55,865 bases of DNA, from positions 1 to 55,865 of the forward strand of contig NZ_NFJZ01000016.1 in assembly GCF_002160135.1 (NCBI RefSeq), read 5' to 3'. Positions within the stretch are counted from its first letter, which is position 1, and each line of letters opens with the position of its first letter. Shown piece by piece: positions 33,589 to 42,671 of this stretch. A program made the translations under genes and the position numbers. The notes beneath the pieces were generated by a model. The model saw only the letters and a program-made list of their open reading frames with translations, did no database searches and was not told where the DNA came from. Source of the DNA: Lachnoclostridium sp. An196. GTDB lineage: Bacteria; Bacillota; Clostridia; Lachnospirales; Lachnospiraceae.

Positions 33589-34286
33589 TAAACCTTCAGA
33601 ATATTCATATCCAGCCATGCAGGACAGGGAAGGCAGCCGGGAGCCAGGGGTTCGCCGCTGCCGCAGATCTTTTTTTCTTCTTTGACAAGGATGATTCCGA
33701 TGTCCGCGCAGATCAGGTGTTTCATGTATTTTCCTGCATTTTCCGATACCAGGCCGGTTTTGACGAAGCCGATGGTTACCGTGAGATCGGAGCGGACTGC
33801 CAGTTCTGCTTCACCGGTGTCGCCGTTCATGCCGCTGTTGATGTCCACGCTGATGATATAAGAACCGGAAGCATTGATCTCTTCGATGGCGCTGCGGTAA
33901 TGTTCACGGAGAGCGCCGTGAAAACCGGTACCGAGCAGACAGTCCACTACCCTGTCATAGCCTTTCAGGCAGCCGGGGACAAAGGGGCAGATCGGAATTT
34001 CCGCTTCTTTGCATTTGCCGGCATAGTAGGAGCTGTCCTCTGAGAGATGGGAGCCGACGGTAAATACAGTACAGTCATACCCATGTTCTTTGAGAATACA
34101 TGCCAGCGCGAAACCGTCGCCTCCGTTATTGCCGGAACCGGCCAGGATGGCCGTGTGATTCTGCCATCTTGCGGCCTGAAAGACGCCCAGGGCAGCCCGG
34201 CGCATCAGTTCCAGGCCCGGAACCAGGTGAGCGATGGTGTAAGCATCGCTTTGGCGCATATTTTCAACAGATATACAATCGATCAT
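33585..34286 (-). CDS. nnrE: NAD(P)H-hydrate epimerase (YjeF N-terminal domain)
   Basis: A 233-residue single-domain enzyme that epimerises damaged R-NAD(P)HX so that the dehydratase can repair it. Family motifs are LELMRRAALGVFQ, ILAGSGNNGGDGFALA (substrate loop), VVDCLLGTGFHGAL and SVDINSGMNGDTGE with the catalytic Asp. The fused ADP-dependent dehydratase domain (NnrD) found in many bacteria is absent here. The ATG at 34286 is chosen because GGAGGATGAT lies inside the overlapping yaaA end; an ATG at 34298 sits on that site. It is last in the bcp-yaaA-nnrE operon. Confidence 0.92.
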   Translation of the reverse strand: MIDCISVENMRQSDAYTIAHLVPGLELMRRAALGVFQAARWQNHTAILAGSGNNGGDGFALACILKEHGYDCTVFTVGSHLSEDSSYYAGKCKEAEIPICPFVPGCLKGYDRVVDCLLGTGFHGALREHYRSAIEEINASGSYIISVDINSGMNGDTGEAELAVRSDLTVTIGFVKTGLVSENAGKYMKHLICADIGIILVKEEKKICGSGEPLAPGCLPCPAWLDMNILKVY

Positions 34287-34287
34287 A

Positions 34288-35043
34288 TCATCCTCCATTA
34301 GTATTCAGAAGAAAGGTAAAGGTGCGGTCATCAGACCGGTCCGCGTCAAAATGATAGTTCAGCCGGTCAAAAGATTTGATGGCTTCCGGATCTGTGATCT
34401 GGTTTTCTGCCATATAGCGTACCATCTCTCCGCGGGCCATCTTGCATATAGTCCCTTTTTCCACCACCTTGCCGTCCTTTTCTTCTCCAAATATGCAGGT
34501 GATGAAACGGACAGAGTCCGGCAGATATCTGGACACGCAGATGCTGTATTCTTTGGAAGCCAGATTGACGATGCAGTCCGTTTCCGCAAAGAGCGCTTCG
34601 GCAAGCCGGCTGTTCCAGTAGGCGTAAAGGTCTTTGCAGTGATCTGTTTTGAGCTTTGCCTGCATCTCCAGCCGGTACGGGGTCACGCCGTCGAAAGGCT
34701 TCAGGACGCCGTAGAATCCGGACAGGATACGCAGATGCTCCTGCACGTAAGCAAACTCCCGGTCGGTGAAGACACGGGGAGCCATATACTGATACTGGAT
34801 CCCTTCATAGGACAGGATCGCAGGAGTCAGGCGGTTACGCAGATCCATGTGCTGCAGCCGGTCCATATTCAGCGACGCGATCTGATCATTGCATTTCCAG
34901 AGCTTCTTTAATTTGTCATAGGACATGTTCTGCATTCTGCTGCAGAGTTCTTCCGTACTTTCCAGAAACATGGGCAGATCTTTCCAGGCCAGATTGTCCG
35001 TGTCCACATTCATTTTCTTGGCGGGAGAAATAATGACGATCAT
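34288..35043 (-). CDS. yaaA: Peroxide stress protein YaaA (DUF328/UPF0246)
   Basis: A 251-residue member of the YaaA family, which in E. coli limits free iron and DNA damage under hydrogen peroxide stress. It begins IVIISPAKKMNVDT and has YEGIQYQYMAPRVF, LRILSGFYGVLKPFD, VNLASKEYSICV and ARGEMVRYMAEN in the expected order. It starts within the last codon of bcp (ATGA), which fits a shared oxidative-stress role. Confidence 0.94.
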   Translation of the reverse strand: MIVIISPAKKMNVDTDNLAWKDLPMFLESTEELCSRMQNMSYDKLKKLWKCNDQIASLNMDRLQHMDLRNRLTPAILSYEGIQYQYMAPRVFTDREFAYVQEHLRILSGFYGVLKPFDGVTPYRLEMQAKLKTDHCKDLYAYWNSRLAEALFAETDCIVNLASKEYSICVSRYLPDSVRFITCIFGEEKDGKVVEKGTICKMARGEMVRYMAENQITDPEAIKSFDRLNYHFDADRSDDRTFTFLLNTNGG

Positions 35044-35510
35044 GCTTTCTCTTCTCCGGTCAGGTATTCCAGAATCTCGGCGGCATTCGTATCCGGCTTG
35101 ACTTTGGGCATGACTTTCTCAATGTTTCCCTGTTCATCGATGATATAGGTAGTCCGGACGACGCCCATACTTACCTTGCCGTACAGTTTTTTCTCCTTCC
35201 ATACGTCATACGCCTGGATGGCCTGAAGCTCAGGGTCGGACAGCAGGATGAACGGCAGGTCATATTTCTGGGCGAATTTCAGATGGGAGGACACACTGTC
35301 CTTGCTGACGCCGATGACGGTCACGTCCATGGAGCGGAACCGGTCATAAGCCGCCGCAAAGGCGCATGCCTGTCTGGTACAGCCCGGAGTGTTGTCCCTG
35401 GGATAAAAATAGAGAACGACTTTCCTGCCGCGAAAATCCGACAGGCTGACGGGATTGCCGTCTTTATCGGGAAGGGTAAAATCAGGTGCTTTTGTGTTTG
35501 TTTCCAACAT
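35040..35510 (-). CDS. bcp: Thioredoxin-dependent peroxiredoxin (Bcp/PrxQ)
   Basis: A 156-residue peroxiredoxin that reduces hydroperoxides. APDFTLPDKDG opens the thioredoxin fold; YFYPRDNTPGCTRQACAF carries the peroxidatic Cys, with a resolving Cys five residues later, the PrxQ arrangement. It is first in the operon with yaaA and nnrE and divergent from the RDD gene at 35642. Confidence 0.95.
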   Translation of the reverse strand: MLETNTKAPDFTLPDKDGNPVSLSDFRGRKVVLYFYPRDNTPGCTRQACAFAAAYDRFRSMDVTVIGVSKDSVSSHLKFAQKYDLPFILLSDPELQAIQAYDVWKEKKLYGKVSMGVVRTTYIIDEQGNIEKVMPKVKPDTNAAEILEYLTGEEKA

Positions 35511-35641
35511 GTCTTCATCTCCTTACAGTATCTTAGAAATAATCTAACATAGAAGAACTGTTTTCGCAATGATATCTCTCTGGACTCGACCGGGAATACC
35601 CTTTATAATATAAACAGAATAAGGCAGGAGGAGGCCGGATT

Positions 35642-36802
35642 ATGCAGATAAAAGAAACAGAGAAAGTGACCGCTCCCTGGAGACGTTTTTTTGCCCGTTC
35701 TTTTGATCTTTCCGTCTACAGTGTGATCTGGAATACATTTCTCACACTTGCTGTCAACCTTCATTTAGAGAGCAGGACCGGTCTTTCATGGACTCTGGCG
35801 GAACTGATCGCATCTGCGTGTCTGATGTTTCTCATGGAACCTGCCCTTCTTACTCTGACCGGAACGACTCCGGGGAAATTCCTGTTTGGAATACATGTCA
35901 GCGGGACGGACGGCGACCGGCTTCCCTACGGGATGGCTCTTGCGCGGACGTGGGGTGTTTTCGGAAAAGGGATGGGATATTTTATCCCCGGTTATCAGTT
36001 GTTCCGGCAGTACAGATCATATAAAGAATGCAAGAATGGAGAGATGCTTTACTGGGAAATGGATTCTGTTCTTTGCCTGGACAGGAGGTTCCTGCCGGCG
36101 CGGGCCGCGGTTTATCTGGCGTCTTTTGCCGTCTTTGCAGGAGTGAATTTCTGGATCAACCAGTTCGGTGCGGTTCCGGTTCATCGAGGAGACATCACAG
36201 TGGCGGAATATTGTGAGAACTTTAACCGGCTTCAGGATTATTATGGTATTAAGGCTCCGCTGAATTATCCGCAGGAAGGCGTTCTGCTGGTAATCGTGGA
36301 GGCAGGCGGACATTCCGCTGCCATGCGGCTGAAAGAGGATGGAACCTGGGAAAAGGGCGAGAGTACGATTATTCTGCCGTCCGGAGAAGAATATCCGGAG
36401 CTTCCGCTTATCCGGTTTACAGAAGAAGGGGGCGTGATGACGGGGCTTCATTTTACCATTTCCTGTCCGGATGGAAGTCAGTGGATTCCTTCTTATGGAG
36501 ATCTGCTGTCTCTGTGCTCTCTTTCCTGGATCTGCGCGCAGGAAGATTACTCTGTATTCTCCATGCCGCCGTATAAAATCAGGGAAAAGGTCATGGACAG
36601 CGCGAAATTCTTTGAAAATTTTTCTATCGCTTCATCGGGCGCCGAAGTGGACTGCGAGATGGATTATGAAGGGTATTCTTATGCCTACGAATATCTGTCG
36701 GACTGGTCCGGGACCAATTTCCTCGTTCCGGATCATGGGACGGACGCCGGGTTTACGCTGAAATTTTCATTGGAAAAGGAGAAAGAATCATGTACGAACT
36801 GA
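35642..36802 (+). CDS. RDD-family membrane protein
   Basis: A 386-residue protein. The N-terminal ~170 residues form the RDD domain (WRRFFARSFDLSVYSVIWNT with the Arg-Asp pair, TPGKFLFGIHV, LARTWGVFGKGMGYFIP) with three or four membrane helices. A further helix lies near residue 165 (AAVYLASFAVFAGVNFWINQ). The rest is soluble and probably outside. RDD functions are varied (transport, unknown). GGAGG lies upstream of the ATG. Its 3' end overlaps the hydrolase gene by 13 bases. Confidence 0.85.
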   Translation: MQIKETEKVTAPWRRFFARSFDLSVYSVIWNTFLTLAVNLHLESRTGLSWTLAELIASACLMFLMEPALLTLTGTTPGKFLFGIHVSGTDGDRLPYGMALARTWGVFGKGMGYFIPGYQLFRQYRSYKECKNGEMLYWEMDSVLCLDRRFLPARAAVYLASFAVFAGVNFWINQFGAVPVHRGDITVAEYCENFNRLQDYYGIKAPLNYPQEGVLLVIVEAGGHSAAMRLKEDGTWEKGESTIILPSGEEYPELPLIRFTEEGGVMTGLHFTISCPDGSQWIPSYGDLLSLCSLSWICAQEDYSVFSMPPYKIREKVMDSAKFFENFSIASSGAEVDCEMDYEGYSYAYEYLSDWSGTNFLVPDHGTDAGFTLKFSLEKEKESCTN

Positions 36803-37668
36803 TACAGGTTTCAGAACACAATTATTATATTCAGTGTCCGGCGAAGATCGGACTGATAAAATTGAATGATACTGAGGTATGCCTCATTGACAGCGGAAGC
36901 GACAAGGATGCGGGAAGAAAGGTGCGCCAGATCCTGGACGCGAACGGATGGAAGCTGCGTGCGATCTACAATACGCATTCCAATGCGGACCATATCGGCG
37001 GCAACAAGTATCTGCAGGGACAGACGGGATGCAGGATCTATGCGCCCGGGATCGAATGTGATTTTACCAGTCATCCGATCCTGGAGCCGGCTTTTCTGTA
37101 TGGCGGATATCCGTGCAAAGATCTCCGGCATAAGTTTCTGCTGGCTCAGGAAAGTAAGGCAGAGCCTCTGACCGGGGAAGTACTGCCGGAAGGATTCGAG
37201 CTGATTCCGCTGCCGGGACATTTCTTCGATATGGCGGGATTCCGGACGCCCGACGATGTGGTCTATCTGGCGGACTGTCTGTCCGCCAGGGAGACGCTGG
37301 ATAAATATCAGATCGGATTTATCTATGATGTGGCCTCTTACCTGGAGACACTGGAAAAAGTGAAGACGATGAAAGCGAAGCTTTTTATCCCTTCTCATGC
37401 TGCTCCGGAAGAGGATATTTCAGATCTGGCTCAGTACAATATAGACAAGGTCCGGGAGATCGCCGGACGCATCCTGGAGATCTGTGCGGAACCGCTGTGC
37501 TTTGAGACGATCCTGCAGAAATTATTTACAGAGTATGGCCTGACCATGAACTTTGAACAGTATGTGCTGGTGGGCAGTACGGTCCGGTCATATCTGTCGT
37601 GGCTGAAGGATACGGGAAAGCTGAATGCCGGATTCGACGGCAATCTGCTGCTCTGGCAGCAGGCGTGA
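36790..37668 (+). CDS. MBL-fold metallo-hydrolase
   Basis: A 292-residue metallo-beta-lactamase-fold protein. It has CLIDSGSDKDAG, then the metal site NTHSNADHIGG (N instead of the first H-x-H spacing), PLPGHFFDMAGF, VYLADCL and IPSHAAPEEDI, so all five motif regions are present. The C-terminal ~70 residues look like a small helical extension. The substrate is unknown; glyoxalase II-like and lactonase-like enzymes share these motifs. Co-translation with the RDD protein gene is likely from the overlap. Confidence 0.85.
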   Translation: MYELIQVSEHNYYIQCPAKIGLIKLNDTEVCLIDSGSDKDAGRKVRQILDANGWKLRAIYNTHSNADHIGGNKYLQGQTGCRIYAPGIECDFTSHPILEPAFLYGGYPCKDLRHKFLLAQESKAEPLTGEVLPEGFELIPLPGHFFDMAGFRTPDDVVYLADCLSARETLDKYQIGFIYDVASYLETLEKVKTMKAKLFIPSHAAPEEDISDLAQYNIDKVREIAGRILEICAEPLCFETILQKLFTEYGLTMNFEQYVLVGSTVRSYLSWLKDTGKLNAGFDGNLLLWQQA

Positions 37669-37694
37669 GACCTGTGCGGGGGGGAGGCTGAAAA

Positions 37695-39020
37695 TCAGTC
37701 TTCCCCGTTTAAAATGATCTGGTCTTTGTCCACCCGGATATCGCTGGAGTAAAAGGTCCGGAGCGCCTGGATGAGATATTCGGTATCTTTGACGCCGGCC
37801 GTCTCGTAGGAAGAATGCATGGCCAGCTGGGGAAGGCCGATATCCACAGTCCGCATGGCTGCCTGCGCGATGGACAGATTGCCCAGCGTGGAACCTCCGG
37901 GGATGTCGGAGCGGTTCACGAAATCCTGGCAGGGAACGCCGGCCTTCCGGCATATGCTCCGGAAGACAGCGGCGGTGACGCCGTCGGTGGTATATTTCTG
38001 GTTGGCGCTGTGCTTGAGCACGATACCTCCGTTGATGCAGGGGCGGTTCACCGGATCGGCTTTGCCGGGATAGTTGGGATGAACCGCGTGGGCATTATCG
38101 GCGGAGATCATGAAGCTGGAGGCAAGGGCGCGCGGCAGCGCTTCCCGGTCAGCGCCCATGCTGTCGAAAATGCGCGTAAGGGTATCTTTTAAGAAGGTGG
38201 AAGAGGCTCCCTGACGGGTGAGGCTTCCTACTTCTTCGTTGTCAAAGACGCAGTGGATGCGGATCTGTCTGGTATTTTCACTCAGAAGCAGCCCTTTCAT
38301 GGATGCGAAAGCGCACTGCAGGTCGTCCAGTCTGGGAGCGGACAGAAATTCTTCGGAAGCGCCCCAGACCGTGCCTTCCATCCGGTTGTAGAGGAAGAGA
38401 TCCATGCCGCAGATATCCTCTTCCCTGACGCCTGCGGCGTCGGCTGCCAGTTTTTCAAATTTTCCGGCGGAATCCGGTCCGCCGAACAAGGGCAGCAGCT
38501 CTTCCTGGGGATTGTATTTGTGCCCCTCATTGGCGCTGCGGTCCATATGGATCGCCAGGCTGGGGATCATCAGGAGATCACGGTCAATATCCACCAGGCG
38601 TGTCTCAATCCTGGAACCGTTTTTCACCAGCAGACGTCCCGCCGCGGACAGGGGGCGGTCAAACCACGGAGATATAAGCATGCCTCCGTATTTTTCTACA
38701 TTCAGTTTTATGTATTTTTTCTCCGCGTCTATCTCCGGATGTTCTTTGATCTTGAAAGTGGGAGAGTCGCTGTGGCTCGCCGTGACCAGGAATCCCCTCT
38801 CGCCGTGGGACGGAAAATGCTCAGGGAGTGCAAATGCGATCAGAGCGGATCCGTTCCGGGAGATCATGTATTTTCCGCCTTCTCTTAATTCCCATTTGTC
38901 TTCTTCATAAAGTTTTTCATATCCGCCGGCAGCCAGTTCCTGCTCCATGCGGCAGACGGCATGGAAAGGGCTGGGGCTCTGACGGATGAAAGAGAGAAGC
39001 TCACAGGCAGATTTATTCAT
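37695..39020 (-). CDS. M18-family metalloaminopeptidase
   Basis: A 441-residue aspartyl-aminopeptidase-like enzyme. Metal and catalytic motifs are VTASHSDSPTFKIK (His-Asp), FDNEEVGSLTRQGASSTF (Glu-Glu), MISADNAHAVHPNYPGK and LAMHSSYETAGVKD (final His). It removes N-terminal acidic residues from peptides in the cytoplasm. The start at 39020 has AGAGG upstream; the frame is open to 39071. It lies downstream of the YdcF-like gene on the same strand. Confidence 0.93.
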   Translation of the reverse strand: MNKSACELLSFIRQSPSPFHAVCRMEQELAAGGYEKLYEEDKWELREGGKYMISRNGSALIAFALPEHFPSHGERGFLVTASHSDSPTFKIKEHPEIDAEKKYIKLNVEKYGGMLISPWFDRPLSAAGRLLVKNGSRIETRLVDIDRDLLMIPSLAIHMDRSANEGHKYNPQEELLPLFGGPDSAGKFEKLAADAAGVREEDICGMDLFLYNRMEGTVWGASEEFLSAPRLDDLQCAFASMKGLLLSENTRQIRIHCVFDNEEVGSLTRQGASSTFLKDTLTRIFDSMGADREALPRALASSFMISADNAHAVHPNYPGKADPVNRPCINGGIVLKHSANQKYTTDGVTAAVFRSICRKAGVPCQDFVNRSDIPGGSTLGNLSIAQAAMRTVDIGLPQLAMHSSYETAGVKDTEYLIQALRTFYSSDIRVDKDQIILNGED

Positions 39021-39073
39021 AATGAAGTACCTCTTTTCTGTTAAAATATTGTTTGCTGTCCATTGTATCACAT

Positions 39074-39871
39074 TTATGGCCCCGTATACAGCGCCATATT
39101 TCCCCTCAGGGTATCCACGCAGATGGTGAAAAATTCCCTCACCATATAATGGGGCAGGGATGCCGCGGGAAAATCAGCGGCAATTCCATATAAATGGATC
39201 TCCGTGTCCGGACCGGCGTCTTCTTTGGCGGCCCGGGAGGCCAGACAGAGAGAACGGAATACATGAAAATCGCTGGTGACGATGCCCACGGACAATTCCC
39301 CGGCGTCTGTGTCTTTCAGGAGAATAGGCAGACTGAACTGCATATTCTCCGCGGTAGTCGTAGAAGCGTCTTCGGTGAGGATGCGGTCGGAGGTTACTCC
39401 TTTTTCCAGCAGCCAGTTTTCCATGGCGAAGGCCTCGGTGACGGATGCGGAAGCATTCAGCCCGCCTGTGACCAGCACTTTGGCGTCCGGATTGTCTTCC
39501 AGACAGACCAGAGCGCGTTCCAGGCGCAGCTCCAGAGTATGGGAGGGGCGTCTGCCGTTCAGGCCGGCGCCGAGCACGACTATATAGTCCAGATTCTCCG
39601 GGGCAGTCTGCGCCATACCCCACAGCACCATTCCCTCTACCACGAGGAAGAAAGCCAGGCCGGCGGCCAGACAGCCTTTTACGGCGGCAACCAGTATGCG
39701 GGGCGTGTTCCTGATCAGCGGCAGCCTGTCCCAGAAGGCTATGAAGAGCAGCAAAAGGGACAGGAGCAGCCAGAAGGGGAGCACCGACAGGCGGAAATGA
39801 TTATGGACGCCCAGCCACAGATAATATCCCAGGCTGAGGAGAGACAGCGGGATACAAATCCTTTTTTTCAT
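39074..39871 (-). CDS. YdcF/SanA-like DUF218 membrane protein
   Basis: A 265-residue protein with three N-terminal hydrophobic segments (LSLLSLGYYLWLGVHNHF, PFWLLLSLLLLFIAFW, GLAFFLVVEGMVLWG) and then a DUF218 domain (YIVVLGAGLNGRRPSHTLEL, VLVTGGLNASASVTEA, TTTAENMQFSLPIL, VTSDFHVFRSL). SanA/YdcF proteins are linked to envelope integrity; the enzyme reaction is unknown. The start at 39871 is favoured by GAGGGAA seven bases away; an in-frame ATG at 39889 also exists. Confidence 0.88.
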   Translation of the reverse strand: MKKRICIPLSLLSLGYYLWLGVHNHFRLSVLPFWLLLSLLLLFIAFWDRLPLIRNTPRILVAAVKGCLAAGLAFFLVVEGMVLWGMAQTAPENLDYIVVLGAGLNGRRPSHTLELRLERALVCLEDNPDAKVLVTGGLNASASVTEAFAMENWLLEKGVTSDRILTEDASTTTAENMQFSLPILLKDTDAGELSVGIVTSDFHVFRSLCLASRAAKEDAGPDTEIHLYGIAADFPAASLPHYMVREFFTICVDTLRGNMALYTGP

Positions 39872-39965
39872 ATGGGATTCCCTCATCAAAAGTTTAGATA
39901 TGCCCTGACTATAACATATGGACGGCCGCGGGACAACGGGGGAAGGAAAATTCTGAAAAAATGTG

Positions 39966-39994
39966 TTGCATTTTCGGAAAATATCAGGTATAAT
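39966..39994 (+). promoter_or_regulatory. tRNA-Pro promoter
   Basis: TTGCAT (39966-39971), a 17-base spacer and TATAAT (39989-39994), 12 bases before the tRNA. Confidence 0.85.
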
Positions 39995-40006
39995 AATGCA
40001 CGTTAT

Positions 40007-40081
40007 CGGGGTATGGCTCAGTTTGGCTAGAGCGCACGGCTGGGGGCCGTGAGGTCGCAGGTTCGAATCCTGTTACCCCGA
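40007..40081 (+). tRNA. tRNA-Pro (anticodon GGG)
   Basis: The acceptor arms CGGGGTA and TACCCCG pair. The anticodon stem CACGG/CCGTG encloses CTGGGGG with anticodon GGG. The T arm is GCAGGTTCGAATCCTGT. CCA is not encoded. Confidence 0.95.
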
Positions 40082-40127
40082 TTCTTTCTTTGAAAATCAA
40101 GTTTTTGCAAACAGCATATCTGGCATT

Positions 40128-40160
40128 AACTAGAGTTACCGCTCTAGTTTTTTTGTTTTT
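40128..40160 (+). terminator. Terminator after tRNA-Pro
   Basis: AACTAGAG and CTCTAGTT form an 8-bp stem followed by a long T run. Confidence 0.85.
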
Positions 40161-40188
40161 ACCACATTTTATTAACGGAATTGTTTGG

Positions 40189-40217
40189 TTGAAATCTGAT
40201 TTTGAACATGATATTAT
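40189..40217 (+). promoter_or_regulatory. Probable lysA promoter
   Basis: TTGAAA (40189-40194), a 17-base spacer and TATTAT (40212-40217), about 75 bases before the lysA start. Confidence 0.6.
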
Positions 40218-40291
40218 AAATAAACGTACTATAAGGGAATTGCAGAGAAAAGCGATATAAGAAATACAAGGTAAGGAGCTGTAGACGTACG

Positions 40292-41563
40292 ATGAAGAGA
40301 CCTTTTGTAACCAAAGAACAGATTGAAGAGATCGCAAAGACTTATCCGACGCCGTTCCATATCTATGATGAAAAAGGGATCCGGGAGAATGCCAGGGCCC
40401 TGTATGAGGCGTTTTCATGGAATCCGGGATTTAAGGAATATTTTGCAGTGAAGGCCACTCCGAATCCGTTTCTGATGCAGATCCTGCATGAGTACGGCTG
40501 CGGCAGTGACTGTTCTTCCATGGCGGAACTGGTGCTGTCGGAGGCGGCAGGCATCACGGGCCGGGATATTATGTTCTCTTCCAATGATACTCCGCCGGAG
40601 GAGTTTGCCTGCTGTGAAAAGCTGGGAGGAATCATCAACCTGGATGATATCACGCATATTGAAGCAGTGGAAAGGGCGGTGGGTTATCTGCCGAAGACCA
40701 TGAGCTGCCGTTATAATCCGGGAGGGGTCTTCGTCCTGAGCAACGGAATCATGGACAACCCCGGAGATTCCAAATACGGGATGACCGAGGCGCAGATCTT
40801 CGAAGCATTCCGTATTATGAAAGAAAAGGGTGTGGAGCATTTCGGCATCCATGCATTTCTGGCAAGCAACACTGTGACCAACGAATATTATCCCATGCTG
40901 GCGAAAGTGCTGTTTGAACTGGCAGTGCGGTTGGCAAAAGAGACCGGCGTACACGTGGCCTTCATCAATCTGTCCGGAGGAATCGGGATTCCTTACAGAC
41001 CGGATCAGGAAGCCAATGATATCCGGGTGATCGGAGAGGGAGTCCGCAAAGTATATGAAGAAGTGCTGGTTCCGGCAGGCATGGGGGATGTGGCGCTCTA
41101 TACAGAGCTGGGCCGGTTCATGCTCGGACCTTACGGCGGGCTGGTGACCCGGGCGATCAATGAGAAGCACACCTATAAAGAATACATTGGTGTGGACGCC
41201 TGTGCGGCGAATCTGATGCGTCCCGCCATCTATGGCGCTTATCATCATATTACAGTTCTGGGTAAAGAAGATGCTCTCTGCGACCATGTATACGATGTGA
41301 CCGGTTCTCTCTGCGAGAACTGTGATAAGTTTGCCGTGGACCGGAAACTTCCGAAGATCGATATGGGAGATTATCTTTTCATCCATGACGCGGGAGCGCA
41401 CGGACATTCTATGGGGTATAACTACAACGGAAAACTTCGGTCGGCGGAACTGCTGCTGAAAGAAGACGGATCTGTGCAGATGATCCGCAGAGCGGAGACA
41501 ATGAACGATTATTTTGCCACGCTGGATTGTTTTGAGATCGGGAAAAAGCTGATTCATCGATGA
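40292..41563 (+). CDS. lysA: Diaminopimelate decarboxylase
   Basis: A 423-residue PLP enzyme of the alanine-racemase-like fold that converts meso-diaminopimelate to lysine. The PLP lysine is in EYFAVKATPNP (near residue 52); GCGSDCSSMAEL, SGGIGIPYRPDQE (glycine loop), ELGRFMLGPYGGLV and CENCDKFAVDRKLP (active-site Cys) follow. Length is usual. The ribosome site GGAG is rather far (about 13 bases) from the ATG. It is flanked by two tRNA genes and has its own terminator, so it is monocistronic. Diverged relatives act on other amino acids, so specificity is inferred. Confidence 0.9.
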   Translation: MKRPFVTKEQIEEIAKTYPTPFHIYDEKGIRENARALYEAFSWNPGFKEYFAVKATPNPFLMQILHEYGCGSDCSSMAELVLSEAAGITGRDIMFSSNDTPPEEFACCEKLGGIINLDDITHIEAVERAVGYLPKTMSCRYNPGGVFVLSNGIMDNPGDSKYGMTEAQIFEAFRIMKEKGVEHFGIHAFLASNTVTNEYYPMLAKVLFELAVRLAKETGVHVAFINLSGGIGIPYRPDQEANDIRVIGEGVRKVYEEVLVPAGMGDVALYTELGRFMLGPYGGLVTRAINEKHTYKEYIGVDACAANLMRPAIYGAYHHITVLGKEDALCDHVYDVTGSLCENCDKFAVDRKLPKIDMGDYLFIHDAGAHGHSMGYNYNGKLRSAELLLKEDGSVQMIRRAETMNDYFATLDCFEIGKKLIHR

Positions 41564-41579
41564 AAATGACAGGGGAATA

Positions 41580-41614
41580 CTGCCGGACATCGCATCCTGT
41601 CCGGCAGTTAAAAT
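41580..41614 (+). terminator. Terminator-like hairpin after lysA
   Basis: CTGCCGGACA pairs perfectly with TGTCCGGCAG (10 bp) around eight bases; the following tract is T-poor at first (TTAAAATTTTC). Confidence 0.65.
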
Positions 41615-41618
41615 TTTC

Positions 41619-41647
41619 TTGCATTTTAAGAAAACCTATGATACACT
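41619..41647 (+). promoter_or_regulatory. tRNA-Leu promoter
   Basis: TTGCAT (41619-41624), a 17-base spacer and TACACT (41642-41647), 14 bases before the tRNA. Confidence 0.75.
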
Positions 41648-41661
41648 ATCATAGTTGATAC

Positions 41662-41744
41662 GCAGGAGTGGCGGAATGGCAGACGCATCAGACTCAAAAT
41701 CTGACGTAGGTGACTATGTGTGGGTTCAAGTCCCATCTCCTGCA
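41662..41744 (+). tRNA. tRNA-Leu (anticodon CAA)
   Basis: A class II tRNA with acceptor GCAGGAG/CTCCTGC, anticodon stem TCAGA/TCTGA with loop CTCAAAA (anticodon CAA), a long variable arm, and T arm TGGGTTCAAGTCCCA. Confidence 0.95.
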
Positions 41745-41748
41745 CTTG

Positions 41749-41787
41749 TGCAAAAAGCCTTCCTGGATAGCAGGAAGGCTTTTTTGC
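41749..41787 (+). terminator. Terminator after tRNA-Leu
   Basis: AAAAGCCTTCCTG pairs with CAGGAAGGCTTTT around GATAG, followed by T residues. Confidence 0.9.
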
Positions 41788-41812
41788 ACCAAAAAAGAAA
41801 AGGGGTGAAAAG

Positions 41813-42667
41813 ATGAGTATACGAAAGAGAATTGCAAAGGGCGTCATGGCGCTGCTTCCGACGGGAGTGTTTCTGACTGTACAGTATGCATTTATTATCT
41901 TTGTGATGGTTCTGGTGACGGCTTTCATCGCCATTGGCAGCCCGGGTATGGACGCAGGCGCGCTGGGACAGAGCGCTTCAGAGCTTCTGCTCGGCTCCGT
42001 GATGGATATTCAGGTCATCGCGCAGTTTTTGACTCTGCTTGTCACGGCTCCGTGGTTCTTTTTCGCGTTTGTCTATAAAAAAAGGAAGATCAGGATACTC
42101 CGGGTATTTCGTCCGGACAGACTGGCAGGCATGGTGATTCTGAGCGTTGGATTTTACCTGGTAATCAACTGTTATATGGCGGTATTTGAGTGGGCGCTGC
42201 CCGGAGTGATGGCGGATTATCTGGAACTGGTGGAAGAAAGCGGGATAGCCGGGCTGACGCTGATGTCCACCATTGCCACGCTGGTACTGGCGCCGTTAGG
42301 AGAGGAGATCGTCTATCGGGGGCTTACGCTGGGATATCTGGGGCAGACCGGCATGCCTTTCTGGGCGGCAAATATCCTGCAGGCGGCGGCTTTCGGTTTG
42401 GTGCATATGAACTGGGTGCAGGGCGGATACGCATTCCTTCTGGGAATCCTGCTGGGATATGCATATCGGAAGTCCGGTACTCTGGCGGCCCCGATTATCC
42501 TGCATATGCTTTTTAATTTCTGCGGAACCTATCTGGCGGGGGCGCTGGATGCTTTGCCGGGCGGCGTGTGGTGGACCGGCATACTTTTGATTGTCATGAT
42601 TTTGTGCACGGCGGCAGGACTCTGGCTGACTTTCCGGGGCCCGGAATGGGGAAATGGACAGGAGTGA
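41813..42667 (+). CDS. CPBP-family intramembrane glutamic endopeptidase
   Basis: A 284-residue membrane protein with about eight hydrophobic helices. Protease motifs are APLGEEIVYRGLTLGYL (paired Glu and Arg near residue 163), FGLVHMNWVQGGYAFLLG (His) and ILHMLFNFCG (His and Asn). Abi/CPBP proteins cleave or process membrane substrates, and some give bacteriocin self-immunity. Its gene end is followed after 4 bases by the zinc-finger protein gene, so the two are probably co-expressed. Confidence 0.88.
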   Translation: MSIRKRIAKGVMALLPTGVFLTVQYAFIIFVMVLVTAFIAIGSPGMDAGALGQSASELLLGSVMDIQVIAQFLTLLVTAPWFFFAFVYKKRKIRILRVFRPDRLAGMVILSVGFYLVINCYMAVFEWALPGVMADYLELVEESGIAGLTLMSTIATLVLAPLGEEIVYRGLTLGYLGQTGMPFWAANILQAAAFGLVHMNWVQGGYAFLLGILLGYAYRKSGTLAAPIILHMLFNFCGTYLAGALDALPGGVWWTGILLIVMILCTAAGLWLTFRGPEWGNGQE

Positions 42668-42671
42668 CGAT